This document shows, in pieces, positions 46,786 to 55,968 of a stretch of DNA of 64,000 bases (position 1 is its first letter; every line of letters starts with the position of its first letter). Source of the DNA: Thauera aromatica K172 (GTDB taxonomy: Bacteria; Pseudomonadota; Gammaproteobacteria; Burkholderiales; Rhodocyclaceae); assembly GCF_003030465.1 (NCBI RefSeq), contig NZ_CP028339.1, positions 620,001 through 684,000 of the forward strand, read 5' to 3'. The notes beneath the pieces were generated by a model. It ran no database searches. It worked only from the letters and a program-made list of their open reading frames with translations, and was not told the origin of the DNA. The position numbers were made by a program, and so were the translations under genes.

Positions 46786-47465
46786 GCACGGCGAGACCCC
46801 GCTTCGCGCCGCGCGCGGTGCTGTTCGACCTCGACGGCACCTTGCTCGACACCATCGCCGACCTCGCCGAAGCGGCCAACCGCATGCTCGCCGAACTGGG
46901 GCGGCCGCCGCGCCCGCAGGACGAGATCCACCGCTTCGTCGGCAAAGGCATCCCCAACCTCGTGCACCGCTGCCTGACCGAAGGCAGCGCCGCGAGCGAA
47001 GCCGAGATCGCCGCCGCGGTGCCGGTGTTTCGCCGCCATTACACCGTCGTCAATGGCGTCCACGCCCGCCTCTACCCGGGCGTGGACGCCACCCTGCAGG
47101 CGATGCGCGCACGCGGCCTGCGCCTCGCGGTGGTCACCAACAAGGCCGCAGCCTTCACCTTGCCGCTGCTCGAGCGCACCGGCATCGCCGGCTACTTCGA
47201 CACCGTGGTCAGCGGCGACACCCTGGCGGTGAAAAAGCCCGATCCGGCCGTGCTCCACCTCGCCTGCGCGCGCCTCGGCGTGAGTGCCGGGCAGGCGCTG
47301 ATGATCGGCGATTCGGCCAACGACGCGCTTGCCGCGCAGGGTGCGGGGATGCCGGTGCTGCTCGTCACCTACGGCTACAGCGAGGGCATGCCGGTGGACA
47401 CCATCGAATGCGATGGGCTACTATCGAGCGCGCTGCAGGCACTCGATTACATCGATCCGGCATAA
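46782..47465 (+). CDS. gph: Phosphoglycolate phosphatase
   Basis: HAD-family phosphatase, 227 aa. Nucleophile motif [12 protein letters not shown], motif II VVTNKAA, motif III KKPDP, motif [16 protein letters not shown]. The rpe-gph-trpEG order is conserved in many proteobacteria. The stop is followed by the trp leader region. Confidence 0.93.
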   Translation: MSTARPRFAPRAVLFDLDGTLLDTIADLAEAANRMLAELGRPPRPQDEIHRFVGKGIPNLVHRCLTEGSAASEAEIAAAVPVFRRHYTVVNGVHARLYPGVDATLQAMRARGLRLAVVTNKAAAFTLPLLERTGIAGYFDTVVSGDTLAVKKPDPAVLHLACARLGVSAGQALMIGDSANDALAAQGAGMPVLLVTYGYSEGMPVDTIECDGLLSSALQALDYIDPA

Positions 47466-47539
47466 AGGCTCGGCCGCGTCCAGGCCTGCCCCGCGGCAGC
47501 ACCGGCATCCTCCCTCCACCTCCACGACTCGACGACATC

Positions 47540-47635
47540 GTGACGCTCGCATCCAGGCTTAGGCCCGCCCCCGCCACTCCGCTCTCCGTCCAGCCCCGCT
47601 GGCGCGGCGGCTGGCGTTGGCCTTTGGGCCACTGA
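47540..47635 (+). CDS. trpL: Tryptophan-rich leader peptide of the trp operon
   Basis: A 31-residue ORF starting at GTG 47540 and ending with RWRGGWRWPLGH. It has three Trp codons in eight positions (47600-47602, 47612-47614, 47618-47620) just before the stop, 123 bp upstream of trpE. Trp is rare in chance ORFs, so this clustering in this place is the mark of a ribosome-stalling attenuator. The start codon is uncertain, since the frame is open back to 47408 inside gph. Confidence 0.7.
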   Translation: MTLASRLRPAPATPLSVQPRWRGGWRWPLGH

Positions 47636-47703
47636 ACGCGAAACCTTCTCGCGGGGCCGCAGCGCGCCTCATGGACCCGATCCGCTGAGGCCGGCTTTCC
47701 GGC
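47601..47703 (+). promoter_or_regulatory. Candidate trp attenuator RNA structures
   Basis: The Trp codons lie in a strand that can pair downstream: GGCGCGGCGGC (47601-47611) with GCCGC-AG-CGCGCC (47656-47668). Competing small stems are TGGCC/GGCCA (47618-47622 and 47627-47631), CGCGA/TCGCG (47637-47641 and 47649-47653) and GCCGG/CCGGC (47690-47694 and 47699-47703). No U-run follows any stem, so control may be by Rho or at translation of trpE. Confidence 0.45.
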
Positions 47704-47758
47704 ACATTCCCGCACCCGCCGCACCGTCCGACGTCCATCCTGCAGAAGTGGAGCACTC

Positions 47759-49231
47759 ATGCTCGAACACGAATTCAACGCCCTCGCCGCCGAGGGCTAC
47801 AACCGCATCCCGGTCACCCTCGAGACTTTCGCCGACCTCGACACGCCGCTGTCGATCTACCTGAAGCTCGCCAACGAGCCCTATACCTACCTGCTCGAGT
47901 CGGTCCAGGGCGGCGAGCGCTTCGGGCGCTATTCCTTCATCGGCCTGTCCTCGCCGACCCGGATCGAGGTCTATGGCCGCTCCGCGCTGCTGCTCACCGG
48001 CAACCGCCTGGTCGAGCGCCGCGACTACGGCGATCCGCTCAACTTCGTCGCCGAGTTCATGAACCGCATCAAGGTGCCGCCGCGCGAGCACCTGCCACGC
48101 TTCGCCGGCGGCCTGGTCGGCTGCTTCGGCTACGACACCGTGCGCTACATCGAGCCCCGCCTGGCGAAGACCGACAAGCCCGACCCCCTCGGCACCCCCG
48201 ACATCCTGCTGCTGCTGTCCGAAGAAGTGGCGATCGTCGACAACCTCAGCGGCAAGCTCACCCTCGTCGTCTATGCCGAGCCCGAAGTGCCCGGTGCCTG
48301 GAAGCGTGCCCACAAGCGCCTGCGCGAGCTCCTCGCCCGCCTGCGGGCTCCGGTGCAGATCCCCGAAGATGGGTGCGCGCCGTCCGCGCCCGCCGAGTCC
48401 AGCTTCGGCGAGGACGCCTTCAAGGACGCGGTGCGCCGCGCCAAGCAGTACATCGTCGACGGCGACGTCATGCAGGTCGTGCTTTCGCAGCGCATGAGCA
48501 AGCCCTTCAGCGCCAGCCCGATGGCGCTCTACCGCGCGATCCGCTCGCTCAACCCGTCGCCCTACATGTTCTATTTCAACTTCGAGGACTTCCACGTCGT
48601 CGGCGCTTCGCCCGAAATCCTCACCCGGCTCGAGGACGAGGTCGTCACCGTGCGCCCGATCGCCGGCACCCGCACGCGCGGTGCCACCGTGGCCGAAGAC
48701 CTCGCGCTCGAAGCGGATCTGCTCGCCGACGAGAAGGAGCGCGCCGAGCACCTGCAGCTGCTCGACCTCGGCCGCAACGACGCCGGGCGGGTGTCCGAGA
48801 CCGGCACGGTGAAGGTCACCGAGCAGTTCTCCATCGAGCGCTACTCGCACGTCATGCACATCGTCTCCAACGTCGAAGGGCGCCTGAAGGAAGGTCTCAA
48901 CGCGCTCGCCGTGCTGCGCGCCACCTTCCCCGCGGGCACGGTGTCGGGGGCGCCCAAGGTGCGGGCGATGGAGATCATCGACGAGCTCGAACCGGTCAAG
49001 CGCGGAATCTATGCCGGCGCGGTCGGTTACCTCGGCTTCCATGGCGACATGGATCTAGCGATCGCGATCCGCACTGCGGTGCTCAAGGACGGTCACATCC
49101 ACGTCCAGGCCGGCGCCGGCATCGTCGCCGACTCCGACCCCGACTCGGAATGGCAGGAAACCCGCAACAAGGCGCGCGCCATGCTGCGCGCCGCCGAGAT
49201 GGCCGAAGGCGGGCTCGACACCCGGGCCTGA
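47759..49231 (+). CDS. trpE: Anthranilate synthase component I
   Basis: Converts chorismate and ammonia to anthranilate, 490 aa. The N-terminal tryptophan-binding element is present ([34 protein letters not shown], with the LLES motif for feedback inhibition). The catalytic chorismate-binding domain has [25 protein letters not shown] and [11 protein letters not shown]. The partner trpG begins 90 bp downstream but is cut after nine codons by the integrated element. Confidence 0.96.
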   Translation: MLEHEFNALAAEGYNRIPVTLETFADLDTPLSIYLKLANEPYTYLLESVQGGERFGRYSFIGLSSPTRIEVYGRSALLLTGNRLVERRDYGDPLNFVAEFMNRIKVPPREHLPRFAGGLVGCFGYDTVRYIEPRLAKTDKPDPLGTPDILLLLSEEVAIVDNLSGKLTLVVYAEPEVPGAWKRAHKRLRELLARLRAPVQIPEDGCAPSAPAESSFGEDAFKDAVRRAKQYIVDGDVMQVVLSQRMSKPFSASPMALYRAIRSLNPSPYMFYFNFEDFHVVGASPEILTRLEDEVVTVRPIAGTRTRGATVAEDLALEADLLADEKERAEHLQLLDLGRNDAGRVSETGTVKVTEQFSIERYSHVMHIVSNVEGRLKEGLNALAVLRATFPAGTVSGAPKVRAMEIIDELEPVKRGIYAGAVGYLGFHGDMDLAIAIRTAVLKDGHIHVQAGAGIVADSDPDSEWQETRNKARAMLRAAEMAEGGLDTRA

Positions 49232-49321
49232 GGCCCGGTCCGTGCCTTGCCGCGGCGCGCCTCCATCGACGTCCATACTGACGGCACCGGCTCGCGCCCG
49301 GTGCGTGCGAAGGGAACCAAC

Positions 49322-49351
49322 ATGCTGCTGATGATCGATAACTACGATTGA
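49322..49351 (+). pseudogene. trpG: 5' end of trpG, truncated by insertion after codon 9
   Basis: ATG 49322 reads MLLMIDNYD then TGA. MLLMIDNYDSFTYNL is the almost invariant N-terminus of anthranilate synthase component II, so the sequence leaves trpG between codons 9 and 10, and an integrase gene starts 150 bp later. The remainder of trpG is expected at the other end of the element, outside the window. Confidence 0.85.
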
Positions 49352-49470
49352 GGTCTACTGGCGTCTATCAACCTCCATGGAACAACTCTAAGTCTATGTT
49401 TTTAAAGGGTTGATCGTCCATCGAGCGATTCTGAAAGCTGGACAAATCCAGTGCTCATGTGTGTAATGGA

Positions 49471-49504
49471 GTGTGTAACGGGCCAAACTGGAGGCGTTAT
49501 ACAC
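49471..49504 (+). promoter_or_regulatory. Inverted repeat enclosing the integrase ribosome-binding site
   Basis: GTGTGTAAC (49471-49479) and GTTATACAC (49496-49504) are complementary except at one base. The SD GGAGG (49490-49494) lies in the loop, and the integrase ATG follows at once (49505). The structure could hide the ribosome site or be an operator for integrase autoregulation. Confidence 0.45.
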
Positions 49505-50785
49505 ATGGCACTCACAGCACTCAATCTTCTCTCGGCGCGCAAAGTGGAAACGGCGCAGCCCAGGCCCAAGGTGTACCAACTCCGGGACGGAGGCAGCCTC
49601 TTTTTGCGCGTTCAGCCCAACGGCTCCAAGCTCTGGTGGTACCGCTACCGGCTGGGCGGCGCTGAACAGGTGTACTCAATCGGGGTGTACCCAAAGGTCA
49701 CGCTGGAGGCAGCCCGTGCGGAACGGGACCGGGCAAAGGCGTTGGTCAAGAAGGGCCTCGACCCCATCGTGGAGAAAAAGGCGGCGATCGCCCTCCAGGC
49801 CGACACATACGAACGCACGTTCGAGACCGTTGCTCGGGAGTGGATCGTCAGCAATGCTCACTGGAGCGAGTACTACACCAACCAGGTCACCAGCTACCTT
49901 GAGAAGGATGTTTCCCCCCGGATTGGCAAGTTGCCGATCAGCAGCATCAGGGCTCCACATCTGCGCCCCATCATCAAGGATGTGGCGGCTCGTGGCGCGA
50001 AGACTGTGGCGATCCTCATCCGCCAGTGGTGTGGGCAAATCTTCAGTTATGCGGCTGCCCAAGGTCTCTGCGAATACGATCCTGCCGCCTTGCTCAAGGG
50101 ACTGGTCAAGCGCCCTCAGGTCCGCCACAACCCTCCGTTGACATGGGCAGAGATCCCGGACTTTCTCAATCGTGTGGACAACGAAGGGGGTTACCAGACG
50201 ACAGTCCTCGCCCTCAAGCTGATGGCTTTGACCTACGTGCGCACCGTAGAACTGCGCAAGGCCTCCTGGGAAGAGTTCGACCTGGACAACGCCATGTGGT
50301 CGATTCCGTCCGAGCGCATGAAGATGCGACGCCCCCATCTGGTTCCCCTGTCACGGCAGGCGGTGGCCGCTCTTAGGGAACTACATGCTCTAACTGGCGG
50401 CGGCAAAGTATTGTTCCCGAGCTACAGAAAGCCGGGACAAGTGATGTCGGCAACGACGCTCAATCAAGCACTCAAGCGCATGGGTTATGGCGGACGGTTT
50501 TCGTCCCATGGCTTCCGCTCGACCGCAACGACGATCCTTGGACTGTTGGGATATCCGGAGAAGCGGGTCGATCTTCAACTCGCTCATTCCAAAAAGAGCA
50601 AGGACTCATCGCGCGCGCCCTACGATCACACGAAGTTTGTGGAGTCCCGCAAGGTAATCATGCAGGACTGGGCTGACATCCTTGACTCATTGCAGGCAGG
50701 GAAACCCGTTGAAGGGGTCACGAAGGCGTTTGGCCCCATGTCGAAGCGTAGAACGGCGCTGCTCCGTGTCATAGAGCGCGAGTGA
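49505..50785 (+). CDS. int: P4-type tyrosine integrase
   Basis: Site-specific recombinase, 426 aa. A DUF4102 N-terminal arm-binding domain (about 1-90: VYQLRDGGSLFLRVQPNGSKLWWYRYRLGG), a core-binding domain, and the catalytic domain with R246 (TYVRTVELR), H335-x-x-R338 (SHGFRSTA), H361 and nucleophile Y373 (RAPYDH). ATG 49505 has GGAGG ten bases upstream; an earlier start at 49451 would add an unrelated N-terminus. The nearest att site is the trpG 5' end, 155 bp upstream. Confidence 0.93.
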   Translation: MALTALNLLSARKVETAQPRPKVYQLRDGGSLFLRVQPNGSKLWWYRYRLGGAEQVYSIGVYPKVTLEAARAERDRAKALVKKGLDPIVEKKAAIALQADTYERTFETVAREWIVSNAHWSEYYTNQVTSYLEKDVSPRIGKLPISSIRAPHLRPIIKDVAARGAKTVAILIRQWCGQIFSYAAAQGLCEYDPAALLKGLVKRPQVRHNPPLTWAEIPDFLNRVDNEGGYQTTVLALKLMALTYVRTVELRKASWEEFDLDNAMWSIPSERMKMRRPHLVPLSRQAVAALRELHALTGGGKVLFPSYRKPGQVMSATTLNQALKRMGYGGRFSSHGFRSTATTILGLLGYPEKRVDLQLAHSKKSKDSSRAPYDHTKFVESRKVIMQDWADILDSLQAGKPVEGVTKAFGPMSKRRTALLRVIERE

Positions 50786-50868
50786 TGTCTGCTGCTTGGC
50801 GAGTGGAATGCCTAATGCACGTGTAGCACCTTGAACTGAAGACGCAGAACGAGGACATTGGCACTCGA

Positions 50869-51528
50869 CTAGGTTGGAGCATTCTTGGCGACCTGCAGTG
50901 CTCTGCGCTCGAACCGCTCTGAAACAACGTCGGCTTGTCCGCAGGGCCGCTGCAGGTGGGTCACGATCTCGTAGGGTCCGTCAGACAGCGGCCGTGTGTG
51001 AATGCCCCATCCCTGCGCATGCTCAATGCGCGATTGCGCGGATACCCCGACGCCGTAGCCGGCAGCGACCCATAGCGCGATCATCTCGAAGGAAGAGACA
51101 CGCTGAATGTTCTGTTGACTCACCGCGGGAAGAGAAGGCAGCCGCTGATCCAGCAAAGGGCAATTCTCTGCAGGCCAGCGAAAGACGGAGTAGTCCAACA
51201 GTTCGGCGATCGTGAGCTTCGCCTGGTCAAGTAAGGGAAAGCGCAACGGCATGGCGACGGCCATGTTCTCGGTCCATAGAGGTTGGCTTTTCAGCGACGG
51301 ATCGCTCGATCCTTCAAGCGTCATGCCCGCGTCGTAGCGGCCTTCCCGAAGTCCCGCAATCAAATCATCGGCTGTGACCTCATGAAACGAAATGGTGACT
51401 TCCGGCTCTTCCGCACGCTGCAACGCAAGCAATGCCGAAAGATGCGATGACGGTACGCCAGGCGCTATGGCAAGCCTGAAATTGGAAAAGGAAAACTGGC
51501 TGGTGGCGTCGTGCATGAGAGCCCCCAC
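50869..51528 (-). CDS. LysR-type effector-binding domain without HTH
   Basis: 219 aa. It corresponds to the co-inducer domain of LysR regulators (FRLAIAPGVPSSHLSALLALQRAEEPEVTISFHEV... FEMIALWVAAGYGVGVS). The ~85 residues of winged HTH and linker helix that should precede it are absent, and no HTH-like sequence is found upstream in any frame. It could be a decayed regulator or a stand-alone sensor working with the divergent XRE protein. It resembles the full LysR protein at 51935-52825. Confidence 0.75.
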   Translation of the reverse strand: MGALMHDATSQFSFSNFRLAIAPGVPSSHLSALLALQRAEEPEVTISFHEVTADDLIAGLREGRYDAGMTLEGSSDPSLKSQPLWTENMAVAMPLRFPLLDQAKLTIAELLDYSVFRWPAENCPLLDQRLPSLPAVSQQNIQRVSSFEMIALWVAAGYGVGVSAQSRIEHAQGWGIHTRPLSDGPYEIVTHLQRPCGQADVVSERFERRALQVAKNAPT

Positions 51529-51579
51529 AAAGCGATCGGATCAAAAAGGCGAGCCACCATGATAGCCAAAAGAGATATC

Positions 51580-51594
51580 TTTAACGTGGTTAAA
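51580..51594. promoter_or_regulatory. Palindrome TTTAAC-GTG-GTTAAA between the divergent regulator genes
   Basis: A perfect 6-bp inverted repeat with a 3-bp centre, midway between the HTH-less LysR-like gene (starts 51528, minus) and the XRE gene (starts 51623, plus). It is a good candidate operator for the XRE protein. Confidence 0.55.
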
Positions 51595-51622
51595 TTCGGT
51601 CGATTGATCGACGCTTCTGGTG

Positions 51623-51916
51623 ATGCAGAAGCGCAGCGTTCAACCGGGCCGCCCCCCTGGCACAACCACCTATGAAGCCGAGCCGGCACTGGCCTTCGGC
51701 CAAGCGGTGCGTGCTGCCCGCTTGGCGCAGGGAGTCGCTCAGGATGAATTCGCGTCCATGGCTGGTATAGCTCGCTCGCATATGGGCAAGATCGAGCGTG
51801 GGGAGCACATGCCCACGCTCGCATTGATACTGAAAATCTCCGCTGCCCTCAGCATAAGTGCGGCAGAGCTGATGAGTGCAACGGAACGCAATCTTCGTGC
51901 CGATGCCCAATCTTAA
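51623..51916 (+). CDS. XRE-family HTH regulator
   Basis: 97 aa. A Cro/CI-type helix-turn-helix lies at about residues 25-80 (FGQAVRAARLAQGVAQDEFASMAGIARSHMGKIERGEHMPTLALILKISAALSISAAELM). The N-terminal 24 residues are unstructured. ATG 51623 is used, and a GTG one codon earlier is possible. It is convergent with the LysR gene, only 18 bp between ends. Confidence 0.85.
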   Translation: MQKRSVQPGRPPGTTTYEAEPALAFGQAVRAARLAQGVAQDEFASMAGIARSHMGKIERGEHMPTLALILKISAALSISAAELMSATERNLRADAQS

Positions 51917-51934
51917 GTGGTGCGGTCCGTTGCG

Positions 51935-52825
51935 TCAGTCGCTCGAAGGGTCCCGGAGGCGGTCGATAAATCGCACCAGCGAAGCCGATGAGTTGCTGCT
52001 TTCGAGTCGAAGCAGGTAGGTGGTGATCACGGCTGTATCCAGCGCCAATGGACGGATCACCACGTCCGGTCGCTGGCTGACCGGAATCTTGGTCGCCGTC
52101 ATGAAGCCCACGCCGTAGCCGGCACCGACCAAGGTGAGCATCATGTCCAGCGAGGAAACCTCCTCAACGACATTCAGTTTGTGTTCCTGGGTCTGCAGGA
52201 GGCGCGCCAACTCGCGGCAGTAGCCTTCGCACACCTGGGGATCGCACAGGACAAGAGGATGCCCCCGGAGTTCATGGAGTGGAACCTCCTTGTGGACGAG
52301 CAGTGCGTGCCGGGCTGGCAAGGCGACCACCAGCGGGTCCTGCCAGATAGGTTCGGCGACGATGCCATCACCGACGTCGGCGGTATGAGCGAATCCGATG
52401 CAGAAGTCGCCCGAGCGCAGGCCGCGCAACTGCTCGGCCAAAGGCACTTCGGACATCCGTATCTCGATCTCGGGTTCTTCGGCACGGCAACGGGCTAGAA
52501 ACGCCGACAGCCGGGGATCGAGCGCGCCGTCGGATACGGCGATGCGCAGGCTGCCTCGCAAGCCCGCCGCGACAGCCTTGACGTTCTCGCGGGCCTGCTC
52601 CAGGACGGTGAATAGCCGGCGAGTGTCCTGCAGGAACACGGCACCCGCAGCGGTCAGTCGGGTGCCCCGGCGGTCCCGGTCGAAGAGCACAGCGCCTAAC
52701 TCGTCCTCAAGCTCCTTGATGGCGCGGGACAGAGGAGGTTGCTCAATGTGAAGACGCTCAGCCGCCCGTGTGAAATGAAGCTCTTCGGCCAAAACGATAA
52801 AGCAACGCAGATGCCGCAGTTCCAT
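51935..52825 (-). CDS. LysR-family transcriptional regulator
   Basis: 296 aa from ATG 52825 (MELRHLRCFIVLAEELHFTRAAERLHIEQPPLSRAIKELEDELGAVLF), a complete LysR winged HTH followed by the effector-binding domain. It faces away from the metabolic genes at 53013 and beyond, with a 187-bp gap holding no recognisable gene. Targets are unknown. Confidence 0.9.
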   Translation of the reverse strand: MELRHLRCFIVLAEELHFTRAAERLHIEQPPLSRAIKELEDELGAVLFDRDRRGTRLTAAGAVFLQDTRRLFTVLEQARENVKAVAAGLRGSLRIAVSDGALDPRLSAFLARCRAEEPEIEIRMSEVPLAEQLRGLRSGDFCIGFAHTADVGDGIVAEPIWQDPLVVALPARHALLVHKEVPLHELRGHPLVLCDPQVCEGYCRELARLLQTQEHKLNVVEEVSSLDMMLTLVGAGYGVGFMTATKIPVSQRPDVVIRPLALDTAVITTYLLRLESSNSSASLVRFIDRLRDPSSD

Positions 52826-53012
52826 GAGCAATGTTCCTATACAGGCGCTGACGACCTCCTTCTGTTTGCTCCACGCTATGCGCGTTGAAAACCTCTTTTA
52901 AGCGATGTTTTTTCATGTGTTCTTGAGCATGAGATGTAGGCGTTCAACTTTTCCAAACGAGAGATCGGGCTGTGTTTGACCGAGCATTCAAGAGCCCTGT
53001 TTATCTACGGCG

Positions 53013-54530
53013 CTAAGGGTCAATCTTTACAATGTCCCCAATGTCTTGTACGTATGCAAGTGCATAGGCCATCTCTCCAGAGGTTTGCGTATGCAAAAAC
53101 ATCAATGGCTGTCCTCGTGTTATCTCGTCACCTAAGTGCACCTGCAATTGAATCCCTGCGGCTGGACTCTCAGGCGCACCGGCCAATTTGGCTAAACGAG
53201 AAAGCTTACGGTTGTCGATGTGTACTGCTCGGCCTGAAGTGGTTGCCAGAAGCGGTTCGACATAGAGAGCTTGGGGCGGCTCACGAAATCCCCCCTGTGC
53301 CGCGCAGATTCTCTGAAATTTTTCCCACGCGCGGCCACTGCTGATCGTCTCATGAGCCAACCGAAATCCCTCCCCTTCTTTGGCGACGCCGCCAAGCTCA
53401 AGCACCGCACCCGCCACCAACGCCACGCGGTCACATAGGTCTTGCGGCGCATCCGCCTCGTTGCGCAACACGGCCAACACGTCGCGCGCCTCCAACGCCG
53501 GGCCGATACCTCTTCCGACAGGTTGATTCCCGTCTGTAAACAGGCAACGCAATACAAGGCCAAATGACGCGGCGACTTCTGAAAGGTGATGCGCAAGGTG
53601 CTCGGCAGTTTCCCGGCTGCGGACTTTTGCGGTTGGCCCAACCGGAATATCGATCACGATGTGGGTCGCCCCTGCCGCAATCTTCTTGGATAACACCGAG
53701 GCAATCAGTTGTCCTTGGGTGTCAATATCCAGTTCACGCTCAATACGCACGAAGATGTCGTCCGCAGGGCTCAGGTGCATCGCGCCGCCCCACGCCACGC
53801 ATCCACCCTCTTTCTCCACGACCTTTCTGAGCGTATCCAGGTCCAGGTCTACAGGAGCCAGCGTTTCCATGGTGTCCGCCGTGCCAGCGGGAGAGGTGAT
53901 GGCGCGTGATGAGGTCTTGGGCATCACCAATCCATTGGCTGCGGCGATGGCAACCACCAACGGCGTGGTGCGATTTCCCGGTAATCCGCCCACACAATGC
54001 TTGTCCACAACAATCTGAGCCTGCCATTGCAGGCGATCTCCGACATCGACCATCGCACGGGTGAGATGGATGGTCTCTTGCATATCCAGAGGCAGTACCG
54101 CCGTTGCGGTCAGGAAGGCCGAAAGTGCGACATCGGTATAGCGACCATCGACCACATCACGGACGATCGCCTGCAACTCCGTCGTTTGCAGTCGGTGGCC
54201 GTGAATTCGCGCACGCACGGCCGACAACGATTCGAGCATTGGCGGATGCCGAACCTGCACAAAATCGCCCTCATGGATGTCCAGGGCATCCCAGGCGGCC
54301 TCGGACAGAGCGATCTGTCCGGCTTTGAGCAGATCGCTGTCGATTTGGTACAGCAGCGCTTGCACAGTTCGGTCGCCGGCGATGATCAGTACCTGTGACC
54401 GCGGTGCCAGCCCTTCGGCACGGCAGACATGGCAGTCGGTCCGCATCAAGACGACGGGTTGATGCTGGGCATGCAGTCGCATGCGCAATGCTTGCAAGGC
54501 GGGTGTCTGGGGCGTGATGCGGGCACTCAC
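53013..54530 (-). CDS. AMP phosphorylase-type nucleoside/nucleotide phosphorylase
   Basis: 505 aa. This is the long 'type 2 thymidine phosphorylase' family, with a ~100-residue N-terminal domain that ordinary thymidine phosphorylases lack. The core reads DKHCVGGLPGNRTT (176-189) and KTSSRAITSPAGTADTMETLAP (205-226), the pattern of archaeal AMP phosphorylase (NMP + Pi to base + ribose-1,5-bisphosphate), not the KHSTGGVGDK / GRGLGHTGGTLDK pattern of DeoA. GTG 54530 overlaps the upstream nuclease stop by 4 bp. Substrate choice (NMP or nucleoside) is inferred from motifs. Confidence 0.82.
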   Translation of the reverse strand: MSARITPQTPALQALRMRLHAQHQPVVLMRTDCHVCRAEGLAPRSQVLIIAGDRTVQALLYQIDSDLLKAGQIALSEAAWDALDIHEGDFVQVRHPPMLESLSAVRARIHGHRLQTTELQAIVRDVVDGRYTDVALSAFLTATAVLPLDMQETIHLTRAMVDVGDRLQWQAQIVVDKHCVGGLPGNRTTPLVVAIAAANGLVMPKTSSRAITSPAGTADTMETLAPVDLDLDTLRKVVEKEGGCVAWGGAMHLSPADDIFVRIERELDIDTQGQLIASVLSKKIAAGATHIVIDIPVGPTAKVRSRETAEHLAHHLSEVAASFGLVLRCLFTDGNQPVGRGIGPALEARDVLAVLRNEADAPQDLCDRVALVAGAVLELGGVAKEGEGFRLAHETISSGRAWEKFQRICAAQGGFREPPQALYVEPLLATTSGRAVHIDNRKLSRLAKLAGAPESPAAGIQLQVHLGDEITRGQPLMFLHTQTSGEMAYALAYVQDIGDIVKIDP

Positions 54531-55885
54531 AGGGCGAACTCCTGGTTTTGCATGGGCACCGATGCGTGCCAATTGAGTTCGCGCTGGATACGTTCGCGCA
54601 GCGCCTCAGAGGCATCAGATTCACCGTGAACAATGAACACTCTTTCCGGCGCCTTGGTAAAGCCGCGCAGCCATCGCATCAGCTCATCGCTGTCGGCATG
54701 AGCCGACAACATCGCAAGCTCGGCGACCTCTGCCTTGATCGGCATCCAGCGTCCATGGATCTTGACTTCGCGAGCGCCCTCAAGCAGCTTGCGCCCGCGC
54801 GTACCTGCTGCTTGGAATCCAGAGAACAGCAGCGTGTTCTGATGGCTACCGCCAAACGCTTCTATGTGATGCAGCACGCGGCCGCCGGTGGCCATGCCGC
54901 TGGCGGAAATAATCACCTTGGGGTATCGATTCGCCGATAGCGCCTTGGACTCTTCAACGTCGCGCACGTATGTGACTTCTGAGAATGCCGTCTCGAAATC
55001 GTGTTGAGCGAGCTTGTGGTCGTCGGCATGGCGGTGCAGCAGCGCAGTTGCGCTGGTGGCCATGGGACTGTCCAGATAGACGGGCACGTTGCGGAGCCGA
55101 CCGCGCTGTCGCAACAGCCATAGGTCATAGATCAACGACTGCGCGCGTCCTACGGCAAAAGCGGGAATCACTACGGTGCCTCCGCGGCGAGTCGTACGCT
55201 CGATGATGTCGCCTAGCGCTTCGACGGCATCGGAACGGTCATGATGACGATTGCCATAGGTGGACTCGATGATGATGTAGTCCGCTTCCGTGACGGGTTC
55301 AGGATCAGGCATGACCGCATCGTCATAGCGGCCCAGGTCGCCGGAGAACACCAAACGCTTGCCGCCGATGTCGATCTGCGCCGTCGCCGCTCCAAGAATG
55401 TGGCCGGCCCTGCGTAGAACCAGGCGTGCACCGCCCGGCAATACCGTCTCCTGATGCAGTGGCACGGGCTTGAACTGCAAGAGCGTGCGTTCGGCATCTC
55501 GGACCCGATACAGGGCAAGGGCTGGCTTGTGCTTGGAAAATCCCTTCCGGTTGGCGAACTCGGCATCCTTCTCCTGCAACCAAGCACTGTCGAGCAGGAT
55601 GAGTTCGGCGACGTCCCGTGTGGCTGGCGTCGAGAAAATCTTCCCGCGGAACCCGTTCAGCACCAATCGGGGGAGATATCCACAATGATCCAGGTGCGCG
55701 TGCGTCAGTACAACCGCATCGATGTCCTTGGACTCAACGACAAGATGCTGCCAGTTCAGCTCGCGCAGGTTCTTCAGTCCTTGGAAAAGTCCGCAGTCGA
55801 TCAGGATGCGGGTACTGCCATATGTGATCAGGTGTTTGGAGCCGGTGACGGTACCGGCACCGCCCAGGCTGGTCAGTGAGAGCAT
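54527..55885 (-). CDS. Beta-CASP metallo-beta-lactamase RNase
   Basis: 452 aa. MBL motif HAHLDH (H62, H64, D66, H67), later ligands in GHILGAA, FSGDLGRYDD and SAHADSDEL, and the beta-CASP insertion (STYGNRHH, PAFAVGRAQSLIYDL, ISASGMATGGRVLHHIEAFGG). This is the CPSF/YSH1-type family acting on RNA. It is coupled by overlap to the AMP-phosphorylase gene, so RNA breakdown may feed nucleotide phosphorolysis. A GAGGAGACAAC leader precedes the ATG. Confidence 0.88.
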   Translation of the reverse strand: MLSLTSLGGAGTVTGSKHLITYGSTRILIDCGLFQGLKNLRELNWQHLVVESKDIDAVVLTHAHLDHCGYLPRLVLNGFRGKIFSTPATRDVAELILLDSAWLQEKDAEFANRKGFSKHKPALALYRVRDAERTLLQFKPVPLHQETVLPGGARLVLRRAGHILGAATAQIDIGGKRLVFSGDLGRYDDAVMPDPEPVTEADYIIIESTYGNRHHDRSDAVEALGDIIERTTRRGGTVVIPAFAVGRAQSLIYDLWLLRQRGRLRNVPVYLDSPMATSATALLHRHADDHKLAQHDFETAFSEVTYVRDVEESKALSANRYPKVIISASGMATGGRVLHHIEAFGGSHQNTLLFSGFQAAGTRGRKLLEGAREVKIHGRWMPIKAEVAELAMLSAHADSDELMRWLRGFTKAPERVFIVHGESDASEALRERIQRELNWHASVPMQNQEFAL

Positions 55886-55968
55886 GAAGTTGTCTCCTCG
55901 CTTGTTGGTGGGTTGTGAAATCAGGAGCTGGCGCGGTCACTGCGGACCGTGTCAGAACCACTTGAAAT

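Noticed and set aside
49232-49505. A tRNA gene as integration target
   Set aside because: No cloverleaf or CCA end was found by eye. The attachment site is the start of trpG.
51465-51824. Minus-strand frames overlapping the XRE gene as a missing LysR HTH
   Set aside because: They contain no helix-turn-helix pattern and are antisense to the XRE HTH. The LysR HTH is truly absent.
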